64,000 bases of DNA, taken from Myxococcaceae bacterium JPH2. GTDB lineage: Bacteria; Myxococcota; Myxococcia; Myxococcales; Myxococcaceae. The stretch is from positions 186,001-250,000 of the forward strand of contig JAEMGR010000007.1 in assembly GCA_016458225.1 (NCBI GenBank), written 5' to 3'. Each line of letters opens with the position of its first letter. Position 1 is the stretch's first letter. Of this stretch, positions 33,675 through 43,320 are shown piece by piece. The notes beneath the pieces were generated by a model. It made no database searches. It saw only the letters and a list, made by a program, of their open reading frames with translations, and was not told the DNA's origin. A program made the translations under genes and the position numbers.

Positions 33675-34019
33675 CTACGCGGCCTCGTCACGGAACTCGA
33701 GCGCGTCTCGGACGCCGGGCAGGTTGGCGAGCAGCTCGAACTCCGCGGCCTGGAGCATGGAGACGCGCCGACCCGCCAGCCGCTCCATGAGCAGCTCCAG
33801 GCGGTGCTCGCCCGCCGGGTTGACGCGGCGGGAGATGCAGGCCCGCCGCCCCTCGGCCTGGCAGGCCAGGATGTCCTTCTGCAGGCTGCGCAGGCGCCGG
33901 AACACCTTCAGCGCCATCCGCCCCTCCGGTGTGTCGAAGGTGTGGAAGTGCCTGTTGCGAGACAGGGGCTTGCTCGGATCATGGAGCCTCTCCACGAGGC
34001 GCCGGACGAATGGGTCCAT
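33675..34019 (-). CDS. Small unknown protein, 114 residues
   Basis: No family recognised. The product is basic and helical in prediction by eye (RMALKVFRRLRSLQKDILACQ, about 35-55), with no signal or membrane segment. ATG at 34019 begins MDPFVRRLVERL; a longer reading upstream would cross into the divergent TPR-lipoprotein gene 40 bp away and is rejected. It converges with the receiver-DUF4388 gene, 20 bp between stops. Confidence 0.6.
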   Translation of the reverse strand: MDPFVRRLVERLHDPSKPLSRNRHFHTFDTPEGRMALKVFRRLRSLQKDILACQAEGRRACISRRVNPAGEHRLELLMERLAGRRVSMLQAAEFELLANLPGVRDALEFRDEAA

Positions 34020-34059
34020 CGACGGGAGAGGATAACATCCGCTACCCTGCGCCTCAGTG

Positions 34060-35388
34060 ATGCCTCGACGATTTTTCCTTCGGCCATGGGCGCTGGCGCT
34101 ACTCCTCCCGCTTGCTTGCAAGGACCCGGAGACTGTCGCCGCGCAGACGCAGGCACAAACCGCGCAGACGGCGCTCGCCGAGGGCAAGGCGGCGCTGGCC
34201 AGCGGCAACACCAGCCGTGCCATCGCCGCGCTCCAGCGCGCTTCCGTCGCGGCACCGGAGAGCGTGGAGCCGCTGCTGCTCTTGTCCGATGCCCATCAAC
34301 AGGCGGGCAACCCGGGCGCCGCCATCCTCACGCTGAAGCAGGCCGAGGCGCTCGCGCCGGGGACGGACCCCGTCATCCAGAAGCAGCTCTCCAACCTCTA
34401 CCTGCGCGAGGGGCACTCCTCCGAGGCCCTGGCCATCCTCCTGGCCCTGCGGGACGCGGATCAGCTCCGCGACGAGGAAGTGCTGTCGCTGGCTCGACTC
34501 CAGGCGCGCATGGGCGATGTGGATGCCGCCTTCAAGACGCTGGAGCGAATCCAGACGGACCGTCCGGATGACCCCGGCGCCAAGGTGGTGGAAGCGGACA
34601 TCCTCCTGCGCCGAGGGGATGAGGTGCTCGCGGCCAACCTCATGGACCGGCTGCTGAACCAGGATCCGGGCCTCACCGCCGCTCGGCTCCTGCGCGCGCA
34701 CTACTTCCTGACCAGCGGCTATCCGGACCTCGCCCTGGCGGACCTGCAGGGCGTGCCGGCCGAGGAGGGCAAGAAGCTGGAGGTCGTCGCGCTGCGGGCC
34801 CAGGCGCTCATCGCGCTCAAGCGCGCCCCGGAGGCCGAGACGGCGCTCAAGGCGCTGCTGGACGCGGAGCCCGGCAACGCGGACGCCATGGCCTGGTTGG
34901 CCGAGGTGTCCCGCGTGCAGGGCCGCGAGTCCGAGGCGCTCCAGTGGGTGGACCGCTCGTTGCGCGTGCGCCCGCGGCTGGCCCAGGCCCTCTATGTGCG
35001 CGGCCGCGTGCAGGAGCAGCAGTCGGACCGGCGCGCCGCCGAGGAGAGCTTCCGCCACGCGCTGAGCGCCGACGCCACCTTCGCGCCCGCGCTCTCGCGC
35101 GTGTGGCGCATCCACCTGGACGCGGGCCGCAAGACGGACGCCATGTCCACGCTGGAGCGGTTGTTGGGCCTGGGCGAGGCCACGCCGGAGGAGAAGGCCA
35201 CCCTGGCGGACCTCTCCGCGCAGCTGGAGACTCAGGTGCCGCGCGGCAAGAAGCTCATCGAGGAGCTGCTCAAGCGCGAGCCCGCCAACCCCGAGTACCT
35301 GCGCATTCGGAAGGCGCTCGACAACGCGACCCCGAAGACGCGCAAGCGCCCCGTGGGGCCCGTCATCATCCGAGGGAGCCGGCGCTGA
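34060..35388 (+). CDS. TPR-repeat lipoprotein
   Basis: 442 residues. A lipoprotein signal (PRRFFLRPWALALLLPLAC with the lipidated Cys near residue 20, lipobox L-P-L-A-C) is followed by CKDPET, so it is likely outer-membrane or inner-leaflet anchored. From residue 35 to 430 there are about ten tetratricopeptide repeats (for example LLLSDAHQQAGNPGAAILTL, SLARLQARMGDVDAAFKTL and LYVRGRVQEQQSDRRAAEESF), a protein-binding scaffold. The C-terminus is basic (KTRKRPVGPVIIRGSRR). The ATG at 34060 immediately follows a GTG at 34057; either gives the same signal peptide. It overlaps the convergent M16 peptidase gene by 23 bp. Confidence 0.85.
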   Translation: MPRRFFLRPWALALLLPLACKDPETVAAQTQAQTAQTALAEGKAALASGNTSRAIAALQRASVAAPESVEPLLLLSDAHQQAGNPGAAILTLKQAEALAPGTDPVIQKQLSNLYLREGHSSEALAILLALRDADQLRDEEVLSLARLQARMGDVDAAFKTLERIQTDRPDDPGAKVVEADILLRRGDEVLAANLMDRLLNQDPGLTAARLLRAHYFLTSGYPDLALADLQGVPAEEGKKLEVVALRAQALIALKRAPEAETALKALLDAEPGNADAMAWLAEVSRVQGRESEALQWVDRSLRVRPRLAQALYVRGRVQEQQSDRRAAEESFRHALSADATFAPALSRVWRIHLDAGRKTDAMSTLERLLGLGEATPEEKATLADLSAQLETQVPRGKKLIEELLKREPANPEYLRIRKALDNATPKTRKRPVGPVIIRGSRR

Positions 35389-36691
35389 GGATGGGCGTGC
35401 CCAGGGAGGGCAGCCCGTCTGCATCCGCGACGACCTTCTCCAGCGCCTTGATTCCCTTGCGCTGGCCCACCGCGACCACCGTGAGGTTCTCGCGCGCGAA
35501 GTAGCGGCGCGCCACCTCACGCACGTGGGCCGCGGACTGGCTGTCCACCAGGTCCGCGCGGTGGTTGAATGTCTCGGGCGGGCGGAAGAGCTCCGTGCCG
35601 CCGAACCACCCGGCCAGCTCGCCCGGCGAGTCCTGGGAGAACTCCAGCAGCATGCGGTGACGCCGCTTGGCGCGCCGCAGCTCCTCCTCGCCCACTTCCT
35701 GGTCGCACAGCGCGCCCAGCACGCGGAAGGCCTCGGCCACCACGAGCGACGCCTTCTCCGGCGCGCTGGCCGCTTCAATCTCCAGCAGTCCCGCGTCGTG
35801 GTACGTGTCCAGCGCCGCGTTCACCGAGTACGCCAGCCCGCGCTTCTCCACGATTTCGAAGGGCAGCCGCGAGGACAGGCCGTCATCCAGCAGGCGGCGC
35901 AGAATCTGGAGCGCGGCGTAGTCGTCGTGCTGCTCGGGCACGGTGCGGAAGTTGAGGCGGAACTCCGTCTGGGCCTCGTCGTGCGCCACGAAGTGGAAGG
36001 TGGGGCCGCGCGGCGTGTCGGGCGGGGCCTCCTCGGTGGTGGCGGGGCCTCGCGGCAGGTGCGCGAAGGCGCGCTCGGCCAGCTCCATCACCTCCGTGTG
36101 CTTCACGCGGCCCGCGGCGGTGATGACCAGGTTGCCGGCCACGTAGTGGCGCGCGAAGTGCTCCAGCACCTGCGCATGGGTGAGGGCCGTGACGGACTCC
36201 CGCGTGCCGGCGATCTTCAGCGCGAGCGGGTGGTTGCCGAACAGCGCGCGCTTGGCGAGGTTGTCCAGGTCGATGTCCCGACCCTTCTCGTCCACCTCGT
36301 CCAGCATCTCCTCGAGGATGATCTGCCGCTCCACCTCCATGTCGGTGAGGCGGGGGCGGGTGAGCATGTCGCCCAGGATGTCCATGCCCACGCGCAGATG
36401 GTCGGGGTGCAGCGGCGTGTAGTAGTAGCCGTGATCCCGCGTGGTGACGCCGTTGAGGTTGCCGCCCACTTCCTCCACCGCCGCGTTCATCCGCACGGTG
36501 TCCGGCCAGTTCGCGCTGCCTCGGAAGAAGAGGTGCTCCAGGTAGTGGCTGACGCCGTTGTTGGCGAGCAGCTCGTGGCGGCTGCCGGTTCGCACGTACA
36601 CGGCCAGCAGGGCGGTGTGGAGGTGGGGAGTCTCGACGGTGACGACGCGCAGCCCGGAGGGCAGCACATCCCGATACGGTGCGAAGCTCAT
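35366..36691 (-). CDS. M16-family zinc metallopeptidase
   Basis: Processing-peptidase/insulinase-type enzyme of 441 residues. The inverted zinc motif HYLEH (His49, Glu52, His53) and the distal Glu in RQIILEEMLDEV near residue 128 are all present, so it should be active. The second, inactive-like M16 half (about 195-420) includes EKRGLAYSVNAALDTY, the partner Arg/Tyr motif. No signal peptide, so cytoplasmic. The ATG overlaps the stop of the upstream sensor-kinase gene as ATGA, giving translational coupling of a peptidase with a sensor kinase. Its 3' end overlaps the convergent TPR gene. Confidence 0.94.
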   Translation of the reverse strand: MSFAPYRDVLPSGLRVVTVETPHLHTALLAVYVRTGSRHELLANNGVSHYLEHLFFRGSANWPDTVRMNAAVEEVGGNLNGVTTRDHGYYYTPLHPDHLRVGMDILGDMLTRPRLTDMEVERQIILEEMLDEVDEKGRDIDLDNLAKRALFGNHPLALKIAGTRESVTALTHAQVLEHFARHYVAGNLVITAAGRVKHTEVMELAERAFAHLPRGPATTEEAPPDTPRGPTFHFVAHDEAQTEFRLNFRTVPEQHDDYAALQILRRLLDDGLSSRLPFEIVEKRGLAYSVNAALDTYHDAGLLEIEAASAPEKASLVVAEAFRVLGALCDQEVGEEELRRAKRRHRMLLEFSQDSPGELAGWFGGTELFRPPETFNHRADLVDSQSAAHVREVARRYFARENLTVVAVGQRKGIKALEKVVADADGLPSLGTPILSAGSLG

Positions 36692-38226
36692 GCGCGAGGA
36701 AGCCTTAACACGAAGGTCGTCCCCTGGCCGGGAATACTCTGGCAGGAGAGCGAGCCGCCGTGAGCCTGGAGGATCTGCTGGCTCACCGCGAGCCCCAGGC
36801 CGGTGCCGCCCTCCTTGGTGGTGAAGAACGGCTCGAACAGGTGCTGGCGGACCTCCGCCGTCATGCCTCCGCCGGTGTCCTGGACCGTCACCTCCACGTC
36901 GCGCTCGCGGGGGAGGGTGGCGACGCGCAGCCGGCCGCCCTCGGGCATGGCCTCGCGGCTGTTGCGCAAGAGGTTGAGGAACACCTGCCGCAGCTGCCCC
37001 TCGTCCGCGAGCACCCGGGGCGTGTCGGGCGTGAAGTCGCGCACCACCTCCACGCCCGCTCGCGCCAGCTCCTCACGGGTGAACTCCAGCACCCCGTTGA
37101 GCACCTGGGTGATGTCCTCGGGCTCCAGGTCCGGGCGCGGCGGCCGCGCCATGCGCAGGTACTGCTCGGTGACCTCCGTGAGTCGGTCCACCTCACCCGT
37201 GACGGCGGCCAGCAGGTCCCGGGCCTCGGAGCCCGTCTCGGCCGGGAAGCGGGCCTCGGCGAGGGCATCCTGGAGCAGCTCCACGTTGAGGCCGATGGAG
37301 GACAGCGGGTTGCGCACCTCGTGGACGATCTGGGCGGAGATGCGGCCCACGGCGGCGAGCTGCTCGGCGCGCATGAGGGCCTCGGCCTGGGCCTTGATCT
37401 GCGCCTCGCGCGCTTGGAGCGAGTGCGCCATCTGGTCGAACTCGCGAGCGAGCACCGCCACCTCGTCATCGCCGCGCACGCCGAGCTGGGCGTTGTAGTC
37501 GCCGCGCGCGATGCGGGACACGCCCTCGATGAGCGTGCGCACCGGGCGCAGCGTGCGCGCGGACCAGGCGGTGGCGCCCAGGCCCACGCCGATGGCCATG
37601 ACGGACAGGGTGATGATGGCCAGGCCCGTGCGGCGCTCGCGCTCCTCCGCGCCGTCCACGCGCTCGCGGATGCGGTTCTCCAGGGTGGTGCGCAGCACGC
37701 TCAGCTCGCGGCTGATGGTGCTCTCCACCTGACTCAGGTCTCCCATGGAGCGCGCGAGCGCCACGTGGTCCGGGGCGTCCGCGGCGAGCACCGCGTAGAC
37801 GGCCTCGGCGGCGCGCCCGTAGGCCTCGTATTGGTGGGCCAGCTCTCCGAAGCGCGCGTCCAGCCCTCGCACGAAGGGCATCTCGCCGCTGGGCGCGAAG
37901 GAGAGCACCTCGCGGGCGCGGGCGCGGGCCGTGCCGAGCCGCTGCGCCATGTGCGGCGGGAAGTAGAGGCGGGTGAGGCGGATGAGGGCGCGGCGCGTCT
38001 CCACGCTGTTCTGATCGAACAGCCGCTCGGTGTCCTTCTTCTGGTTGTTGTGGAGGGCTTCCAGCTCCGCGGCGTCCTGCGAGAGCTGGAGGTAGCCCTG
38101 GCTGACGAGGCGGATCTCCAGCCGGTTGCGGTGCAGCTCCGTCACGCTGAACAGGGACACCGCCCCGAAGGTGACGAGCACCACCGCGTAACCAAGGAAG
38201 ATGCGGGTGGCGAGCGAGAGCTTCAT
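36688..38226 (-). CDS. Membrane sensor histidine kinase with HAMP domain
   Basis: 512 residues. First membrane segment (about 7-29), a periplasmic helical sensor region of about 165 residues, second segment (about 199-219), HAMP linker (about 220-272), HisKA with His in AQIVHEVRNPLSSIG near 300, and HATPase with N box LLRNSREAMPEGG, G1 DTGGGM and G2 GGTGLGLAVS. A complete orthodox kinase with no receiver domain. No response regulator is adjacent, so its partner is elsewhere. ATG at 38226; longer upstream reading in this frame rejected. Its stop overlaps the M16 peptidase start. Confidence 0.93.
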   Translation of the reverse strand: MKLSLATRIFLGYAVVLVTFGAVSLFSVTELHRNRLEIRLVSQGYLQLSQDAAELEALHNNQKKDTERLFDQNSVETRRALIRLTRLYFPPHMAQRLGTARARAREVLSFAPSGEMPFVRGLDARFGELAHQYEAYGRAAEAVYAVLAADAPDHVALARSMGDLSQVESTISRELSVLRTTLENRIRERVDGAEERERRTGLAIITLSVMAIGVGLGATAWSARTLRPVRTLIEGVSRIARGDYNAQLGVRGDDEVAVLAREFDQMAHSLQAREAQIKAQAEALMRAEQLAAVGRISAQIVHEVRNPLSSIGLNVELLQDALAEARFPAETGSEARDLLAAVTGEVDRLTEVTEQYLRMARPPRPDLEPEDITQVLNGVLEFTREELARAGVEVVRDFTPDTPRVLADEGQLRQVFLNLLRNSREAMPEGGRLRVATLPRERDVEVTVQDTGGGMTAEVRQHLFEPFFTTKEGGTGLGLAVSQQILQAHGGSLSCQSIPGQGTTFVLRLPRA

Positions 38227-38376
38227 TCGGGAGCCGGCCGGGACTGGCCGTGGAACGTCATCGCTACGCGCCCCGGCGGCCAAGCGCAAGTCATCCGTCC
38301 ACTTCCCGGGCCTCCGGGTGTCGGGCTCGACAGCCCCCGCTCCCCTGGGGGGCGGGCCTGCTAGCGTGGGGCCTCC

Positions 38377-39936
38377 ATGTCCGCGCGAACCCTCCTCTGG
38401 CTCCTGCCCGCCTCCCTCGTGGCCTCCCTCTGCGCGTGCGGGTCGCGCGAGGCGGCCACCGACCTGGACCTCATCACCACGGCGTGCAGCGGGACGGCGC
38501 CGCTCGATGGGGTGACGCACCTGGCCTTCCGCGTCAGCGGGCCGGACATGGCGCCCCGCGAGCACATCGGCACCGTGCGCTGGGCCCCCGAGGACGTGCC
38601 CGAGGTCCCCGCGGGCCGCGCGCGCGTGCTGGAGGTGCGGGGCTATGTGGGCTCGCCCGGGGCGCACCCGGTGAGCGTCGCGCTCGGGCGCTCGGCGCCG
38701 TTCGATGTGCCGGAGAGCGGGACGGGGCGCGTGGCGGTGCGGGTCTTCCTGCGGCGCGTGGGCGAGTTCGCCTCGGCCAACGTCGCGAGCAACCCCACGG
38801 GCTGCGCCGTGCCGGGCACACAGCGCGCGGGGCACACCGCTACGGCGCTGCCGGATGGCCGCGTGCTGGTGGCCGGGGGCTACCTGGACGTGGGAGATGG
38901 CACCACGCAGGGGCTGGGTTCAGCGGAGTACTTCGACCCTCGTGAGGGGACCTTCACCCCCGCGCCCGACGTGGGGGCTCGCGCCTTCCACACCGCGACG
39001 CTCCTGCCGGATGGGCGCGTGCTCCTCGCGGGAGGCGACACGGGCATCTCCGGCCCGGGCGCCCCCGACGCGGGCTCCCGCATCGTCCCTGAGTCCCTGC
39101 GGAGCGCGGTGCTCCTGGACGTGGCCCAAGACACCGTGAGCGCGATGACGCTGGCCCTGCCGCGCGCTCACCACACGGCCGCGGTGGACGCCGAGGGCCA
39201 TGTGCTGTTCGTCGGCGGCGTCAACACGGACGGGTCGACGGTGAGCACCGCGGAGGGCTTTGACTCGGCGCAGTCGCAGGGCTTCGCGGTGCCCACGTCG
39301 GTGCCGCGCGTGGACGGCCGGCTGGCAGTGCTCCCGGACGGGCACACGGTCGCGCTGGTGGGTGGGGCCGAGGGCGGCAGGGTCCAGGCCCGCGTGCCCA
39401 CCTTCGCGTTCGTGGACGGGACGTTCGCGCCTCAGGGCGACGGCCCCTTGTTGCAGGTGCCGCGCACGGGCGCCGCGGTGGCGTGGATGGGGCGGGCGTT
39501 GTCCGAGGGGCCTCGGCTGTTGGTGGTGGGAGGCCAGGTGGCGACAGGACAGCGCTCGCGGACCGTCGCGGCCTCCGAGCTGTTGGACGTGGGCGATGAC
39601 GGCCTGCGAGGCGTGGCCTCGGGGCCCAACCTCGCGTCGCGCGCCAATGCCTGCGCCGTGTCGTTGCCGGATGGGCGCGTGCTCGTCCTGGGCGGCTCCC
39701 GGCCGGATGAGGACGGCGTCATGCGCGCGGTGGATCAAGCGGATTGGGTGCAGCCCGAGGCGGACGGCGCCTCGGTGGCGCTGTCACTTCCACCGTTGCC
39801 ACAGCCCCGCTGGCGGCACACGTGCACCGCGTTGCCGGACGGCTCGGTGCTGGTGGTGGGCGGGGTGGATGACAGCCAGGGCGCCTCGCGCTTCCCCGTC
39901 GAGGCGCTGGTGGTGATGCCCCCGCCGCGCGACTGA
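38377..39936 (+). CDS. Kelch-repeat-like lipoprotein
   Basis: 519 residues. Signal MSARTLLWLLPASLVASLCAC with a Cys near residue 21 (L-C-A-C, a loose lipobox), a first domain of about 120 residues, then kelch-like beta-propeller blades from about 145 to 510. Each blade carries a variant of HTATALPDGRVLVAGG (seen near 150, 205, 435 and 485). Propellers of this sort are common secreted or outer-membrane-anchored binding proteins in myxobacteria. Ligand unknown. It is divergent from the sensor-kinase gene and convergent with the next gene, ending 20 bp from it. Confidence 0.85.
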   Translation: MSARTLLWLLPASLVASLCACGSREAATDLDLITTACSGTAPLDGVTHLAFRVSGPDMAPREHIGTVRWAPEDVPEVPAGRARVLEVRGYVGSPGAHPVSVALGRSAPFDVPESGTGRVAVRVFLRRVGEFASANVASNPTGCAVPGTQRAGHTATALPDGRVLVAGGYLDVGDGTTQGLGSAEYFDPREGTFTPAPDVGARAFHTATLLPDGRVLLAGGDTGISGPGAPDAGSRIVPESLRSAVLLDVAQDTVSAMTLALPRAHHTAAVDAEGHVLFVGGVNTDGSTVSTAEGFDSAQSQGFAVPTSVPRVDGRLAVLPDGHTVALVGGAEGGRVQARVPTFAFVDGTFAPQGDGPLLQVPRTGAAVAWMGRALSEGPRLLVVGGQVATGQRSRTVAASELLDVGDDGLRGVASGPNLASRANACAVSLPDGRVLVLGGSRPDEDGVMRAVDQADWVQPEADGASVALSLPPLPQPRWRHTCTALPDGSVLVVGGVDDSQGASRFPVEALVVMPPPRD

Positions 39937-39955
39937 CGCGGACGGGGACGGGGCC

Positions 39956-41014
39956 TCACTTCGGGAAGGCCCAGCGGGTGATCTGCTGCTGGCGCGTGGA
40001 GAGGGCCGCCAGCGCCAGCGGCGCGCGCGTCCACACGAGCGTCTTCACATCCTCCAGCGGCCCGAGCAGGTGCGGCGGCCCCACCGTGTCCATGACCTGC
40101 TGGGCGTAGAGCCGCGCGGGCCCGGGCTCCGTCTGCGTGTAGAAGATCCATCCGCCGTCGGGAGAGAACTCGCCCAGCTTCACGCGCTCCAAGGGGGACA
40201 GGCGCGCCAGTGGCTCCAGCTTCGCCTCACGCTCGTCCCAGGTGGCGCGCCACAGTCCGCCCACGTCCTTGTCCGCCGGAGTGAGGCCCGCCACGGTGAA
40301 GATCGCGAGCGGGCGCGTGGGGTGCAGCCGCAGGCGATCCAACCGCATGCTGGCGGACAGGAGTCCCGCGAGCGCGCGCGGCAGCGGATGGTCCACCGGG
40401 CCCTTCAGCGTGGGCCCGAGCACCTGCACCTGGTTGTCCTTGCGCAGCACCAGCACGCCATGGCCCGCGTCCCAGACGAAACCGCCGTCGGTGCCCATGT
40501 CGAGCTGGCCCACCGTCTCGGCCTCCAGCCCGCTCAGGTCGAGCACCCGCAGGCGGAAGTCCGCCTTGCCCGTGTCCAGGTAGTTCGTGAGGTCGCGCAC
40601 CAGCACCGCGATGCGCCGAGGCTCCACGGAGAGCCACCGCGCGGTCATCGGCGTCTCCTCCATCGTGTCCGCCGCCAGGTGGAGCTGATGTTGGCGCTTG
40701 GCCAGGTCGTAGATGACGAGCAGCCGCGTCTGCAGGTACGCGCACGTGTCGGGGAGCACCGCCGGCGTGATGCCTTGCAGGCTGCCGCCGGATACCTGCG
40801 GCAGATAGCCGCGCTCGACCTTGGTGAGCTGCGCGGAGGACTCGCCCAGCTCCAGGAGGCGCAGCGTCTCGTCGAAGAGGATGGCGGCCGCGCAGCCCGG
40901 GCGGGGCGTGGGCATCACCAGCGCGAGCTGCTCGGCTGTCACCGGCAAGGCGTAGCGCTTCGCCTGGGTGGGGAAGGGCACGCTCTGGCCCAGCGTCAGG
41001 GGTGCGGAAGGCAT
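39956..41014 (-). CDS. Unknown protein, possible beta-propeller, third gene of the vgrG locus
   Basis: 352 residues. No signal peptide or membrane segment. The sequence alternates short hydrophobic strands with turns (RLRVLDLSGLEAETVGQLD, GHGVLVLRKDNQVQVLG and GEFSPDGGWIFYTQ), a pattern typical of WD40/propeller-type repeats but without a clear signature. It follows the LysM-amidohydrolase gene after 22 bp on the same strand, so it is in the vgrG transcript. Immunity protein, adaptor/chaperone or a further cargo are all possible; the sequence does not decide. Start ATG at 41014. Confidence 0.68.
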   Translation of the reverse strand: MPSAPLTLGQSVPFPTQAKRYALPVTAEQLALVMPTPRPGCAAAILFDETLRLLELGESSAQLTKVERGYLPQVSGGSLQGITPAVLPDTCAYLQTRLLVIYDLAKRQHQLHLAADTMEETPMTARWLSVEPRRIAVLVRDLTNYLDTGKADFRLRVLDLSGLEAETVGQLDMGTDGGFVWDAGHGVLVLRKDNQVQVLGPTLKGPVDHPLPRALAGLLSASMRLDRLRLHPTRPLAIFTVAGLTPADKDVGGLWRATWDEREAKLEPLARLSPLERVKLGEFSPDGGWIFYTQTEPGPARLYAQQVMDTVGPPHLLGPLEDVKTLVWTRAPLALAALSTRQQQITRWAFPK

Positions 41015-41036
41015 GCGGAGGGCTCCGAGGAGACGT

Positions 41037-43313
41037 TCACGACGTGGGCACCACGTTCACGAAGCGGACCTGATCCAAGTACAGCTTCCCCTTGTCGTCT
41101 CCCGCCGCGCTCTCCACCTTCTCGAGCACCGCCGCGAGGTTCTTCAGGATGGGGTAGTTGCGCGTCATCCGCTCGGACGTCTGGGAGAAGCGCTCCTCCT
41201 TCTCCTCCTCGCTCAGGGGGGCCTCGTTGACGAAGGCCTCGATGCCCGCCTTGAGGTTGTCCGCGATGAGCGGCAGCCGGTAGAAGCGCATCGGGTTCAC
41301 CACCGCGAACTGGTAGAAGAGGTTCACCTTGCGCGGGAGGTTCAGCTCCTTCTCCACGTAGGACAGCCCCTCGATGGTCTCCTGGTACCACTTCGAGTAG
41401 CTCTTCTTGGACGCGAGGATCATGTACCAGTCGCTGCCGAACATGATCTTCGTCAGCATGTTCTTGTTCGCCTTGCACGCCTTGGCGAGCCCCTGCCACA
41501 TGAGCGGCAGCTTCTTGTCCTTCACCATCTTCCGCAGCGCCTTCTCCTCCTGCTTGGAGCGGGCGGGGTAGGGGGTCAGCGGCTCCAGGAGCGGCAGGTA
41601 CGACAGGTCCGTGTAGAAGTTCTCGAACTTGTCGCAGAGGTCCACGATGGACGTCACCCAGTTCTTCTCGTACTCGACGTCATCCAGGTCGCGGCACTTC
41701 GCGTTCTCGTCCTTGAGGTAGTGCGACCACAGGCACGTGTCCGAGGCGAAGTGCGCCAGGCACAGCTTGAGCTTCGGGTGCTTCTCCAGGAGCGGGCGCC
41801 ACGCCTCCGGATGCAGGTGTTTCTCCTTGAAGTACTTCAAGCGCAGGGGCGGATCCTGCTCCATCTTCGCCAGGTCTCCGCCCGCCCGCTTGTAGCGCGC
41901 GGAGATTTCCTCGTGGTTGCGCAGCGCGCGCGCGACGCGCTCGTAGTCCTCGCCCGTGTCTTCCAGGGCCGTGCGCGCGTCTTCGTATTCGCCGTAGTGC
42001 TTCCAGTACTCGGCGGGGAGCATCACGCCCATGTCGGCCGCGAGCATGCTGTGCTGCTGGTACAGGTACGGGTTCAGCGCCAGGCCCTTCTCCGAGCAGT
42101 AGTCCTTGAAGGCCTTCTCCTTCTCCTTGTGGACGGCCTGGGCATCCAGGTACGCGTCGCGCTTCTTGCGCCCGTCCTGGTAGGCGTCCTTGTCCGCCTG
42201 GCTGAGCGTGTCGGCGGCCGCGGGGTCCAGCTCGATGTAGAGCCGGCGATCATGCGTGAAGTGCCCGGACGGCGTGCAGTGGGTCATGATGGGCACGCCC
42301 TCCTGCGCGCACCGCGCGAAGAACTTCGCCAGGCTGGGCACGTGCGGGTCGATGGGCTGATACGCCTGCGACGTGTACATCTTGAAGCCGGCGAACATGC
42401 CCGCTTGCGACTCCGTGGCCAGCTCCGAGAAGGGCCGGTCCCAGTTGGGCGCGAGCGCCGCTTCCGTGAAGGACTTCTCCTGCCCCGTCCACTTCGAGTA
42501 GCGGCGCGGCTCGTAGTGGTACATGGGGATGAGGCGCAGCGGGTGCTCGGCGCAGGCCGTCTTCGTGGCCAACAGCTGCGCGCTCCACTGCTCGAACAAG
42601 CCCCACTCCGCGGGGTGCGCCGCACCCTCGTCGGGTCGCTCGTTCACGTCGGCCGTCAACCGCGTGCTGTACGTGTAGATCTTCTTCGTGCTGCCTTTGA
42701 CCGGCTGCTCCGAGTAGACGGTCTGCCCCTTGTAGCCATCGAGCTGGCACAGGTCCATGTCCATGGTCAGCACGATGGAGATGCCCAGGAAGGACGGCCG
42801 CGAGTCGCGCAGCTCCTTCACGGTGTCCATCTTGCGGAACACGGCAGGCACGCTGTCGTTCTGGTCGACGGTATCCTCGCCAATCTTCAGCGTGTGGCGC
42901 GGGGACCAGCCGAGGAACGGCATGAAGAAGCTGAAGATTTTGCCAACCTTGTTGAGGGCACTGCGCGAGCTCGCTGGCGACAGGAATCCGCCCATGCGCG
43001 GCTCGATTTGCGTGTAGTAGGCCACCGGGAACGGCGTGCAGTTGCCGCTCATGATGTGCATGTGCGCGTCGATGATGACGGGCGCGAGCGGCAGCTTCTC
43101 CGAGGCCAACAACGTCGCGCTGGAGCCGCTGGGCAGCTCGATGAACGCGTCCGGGATGGTGACGGAGTCGCCGGGTTGGATTTCGTTGGGGCCGCGCTTG
43201 CCGCGCAGCGCCTCATTGGCCTTGTGCTCGTAGATGCTCTTCCAGTCCTTGAACCCGAAGAGCGAGGCGAGGCCGTGGGGCGTGTCGCCGTCCTGCACGG
43301 TATAGTTCTTCAT
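41037..43313 (-). CDS. LysM-amidohydrolase protein encoded behind vgrG (candidate type VI cargo)
   Basis: 758 residues. N-terminal LysM-like domain (about 2-54: YTVQDGDTPHGLASLFG, IQPGDSVTIPD) is followed by an amidohydrolase-2-type TIM barrel (about 75-740). Metal-site residues are visible: His84/His86 in IIDAHMHIMSG, His in MTHCTPSG near 343, His in LAHFASD near 519 and Asp in FGSDWYM near 624. A helical insert (about 375-500) interrupts the barrel. No signal peptide. It follows vgrG by 7 bp. LysM-like modules occur in phage/type VI spike-associated proteins, so it may ride on the VgrG tip, perhaps through VgrG's TTR-like tail. Substrate unknown; peptide, sugar-amide or a metabolite are all conceivable. 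Confidence 0.85.
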   Translation of the reverse strand: MKNYTVQDGDTPHGLASLFGFKDWKSIYEHKANEALRGKRGPNEIQPGDSVTIPDAFIELPSGSSATLLASEKLPLAPVIIDAHMHIMSGNCTPFPVAYYTQIEPRMGGFLSPASSRSALNKVGKIFSFFMPFLGWSPRHTLKIGEDTVDQNDSVPAVFRKMDTVKELRDSRPSFLGISIVLTMDMDLCQLDGYKGQTVYSEQPVKGSTKKIYTYSTRLTADVNERPDEGAAHPAEWGLFEQWSAQLLATKTACAEHPLRLIPMYHYEPRRYSKWTGQEKSFTEAALAPNWDRPFSELATESQAGMFAGFKMYTSQAYQPIDPHVPSLAKFFARCAQEGVPIMTHCTPSGHFTHDRRLYIELDPAAADTLSQADKDAYQDGRKKRDAYLDAQAVHKEKEKAFKDYCSEKGLALNPYLYQQHSMLAADMGVMLPAEYWKHYGEYEDARTALEDTGEDYERVARALRNHEEISARYKRAGGDLAKMEQDPPLRLKYFKEKHLHPEAWRPLLEKHPKLKLCLAHFASDTCLWSHYLKDENAKCRDLDDVEYEKNWVTSIVDLCDKFENFYTDLSYLPLLEPLTPYPARSKQEEKALRKMVKDKKLPLMWQGLAKACKANKNMLTKIMFGSDWYMILASKKSYSKWYQETIEGLSYVEKELNLPRKVNLFYQFAVVNPMRFYRLPLIADNLKAGIEAFVNEAPLSEEEKEERFSQTSERMTRNYPILKNLAAVLEKVESAAGDDKGKLYLDQVRFVNVVPTS

Positions 43314-43320
43314 GGTGCCC

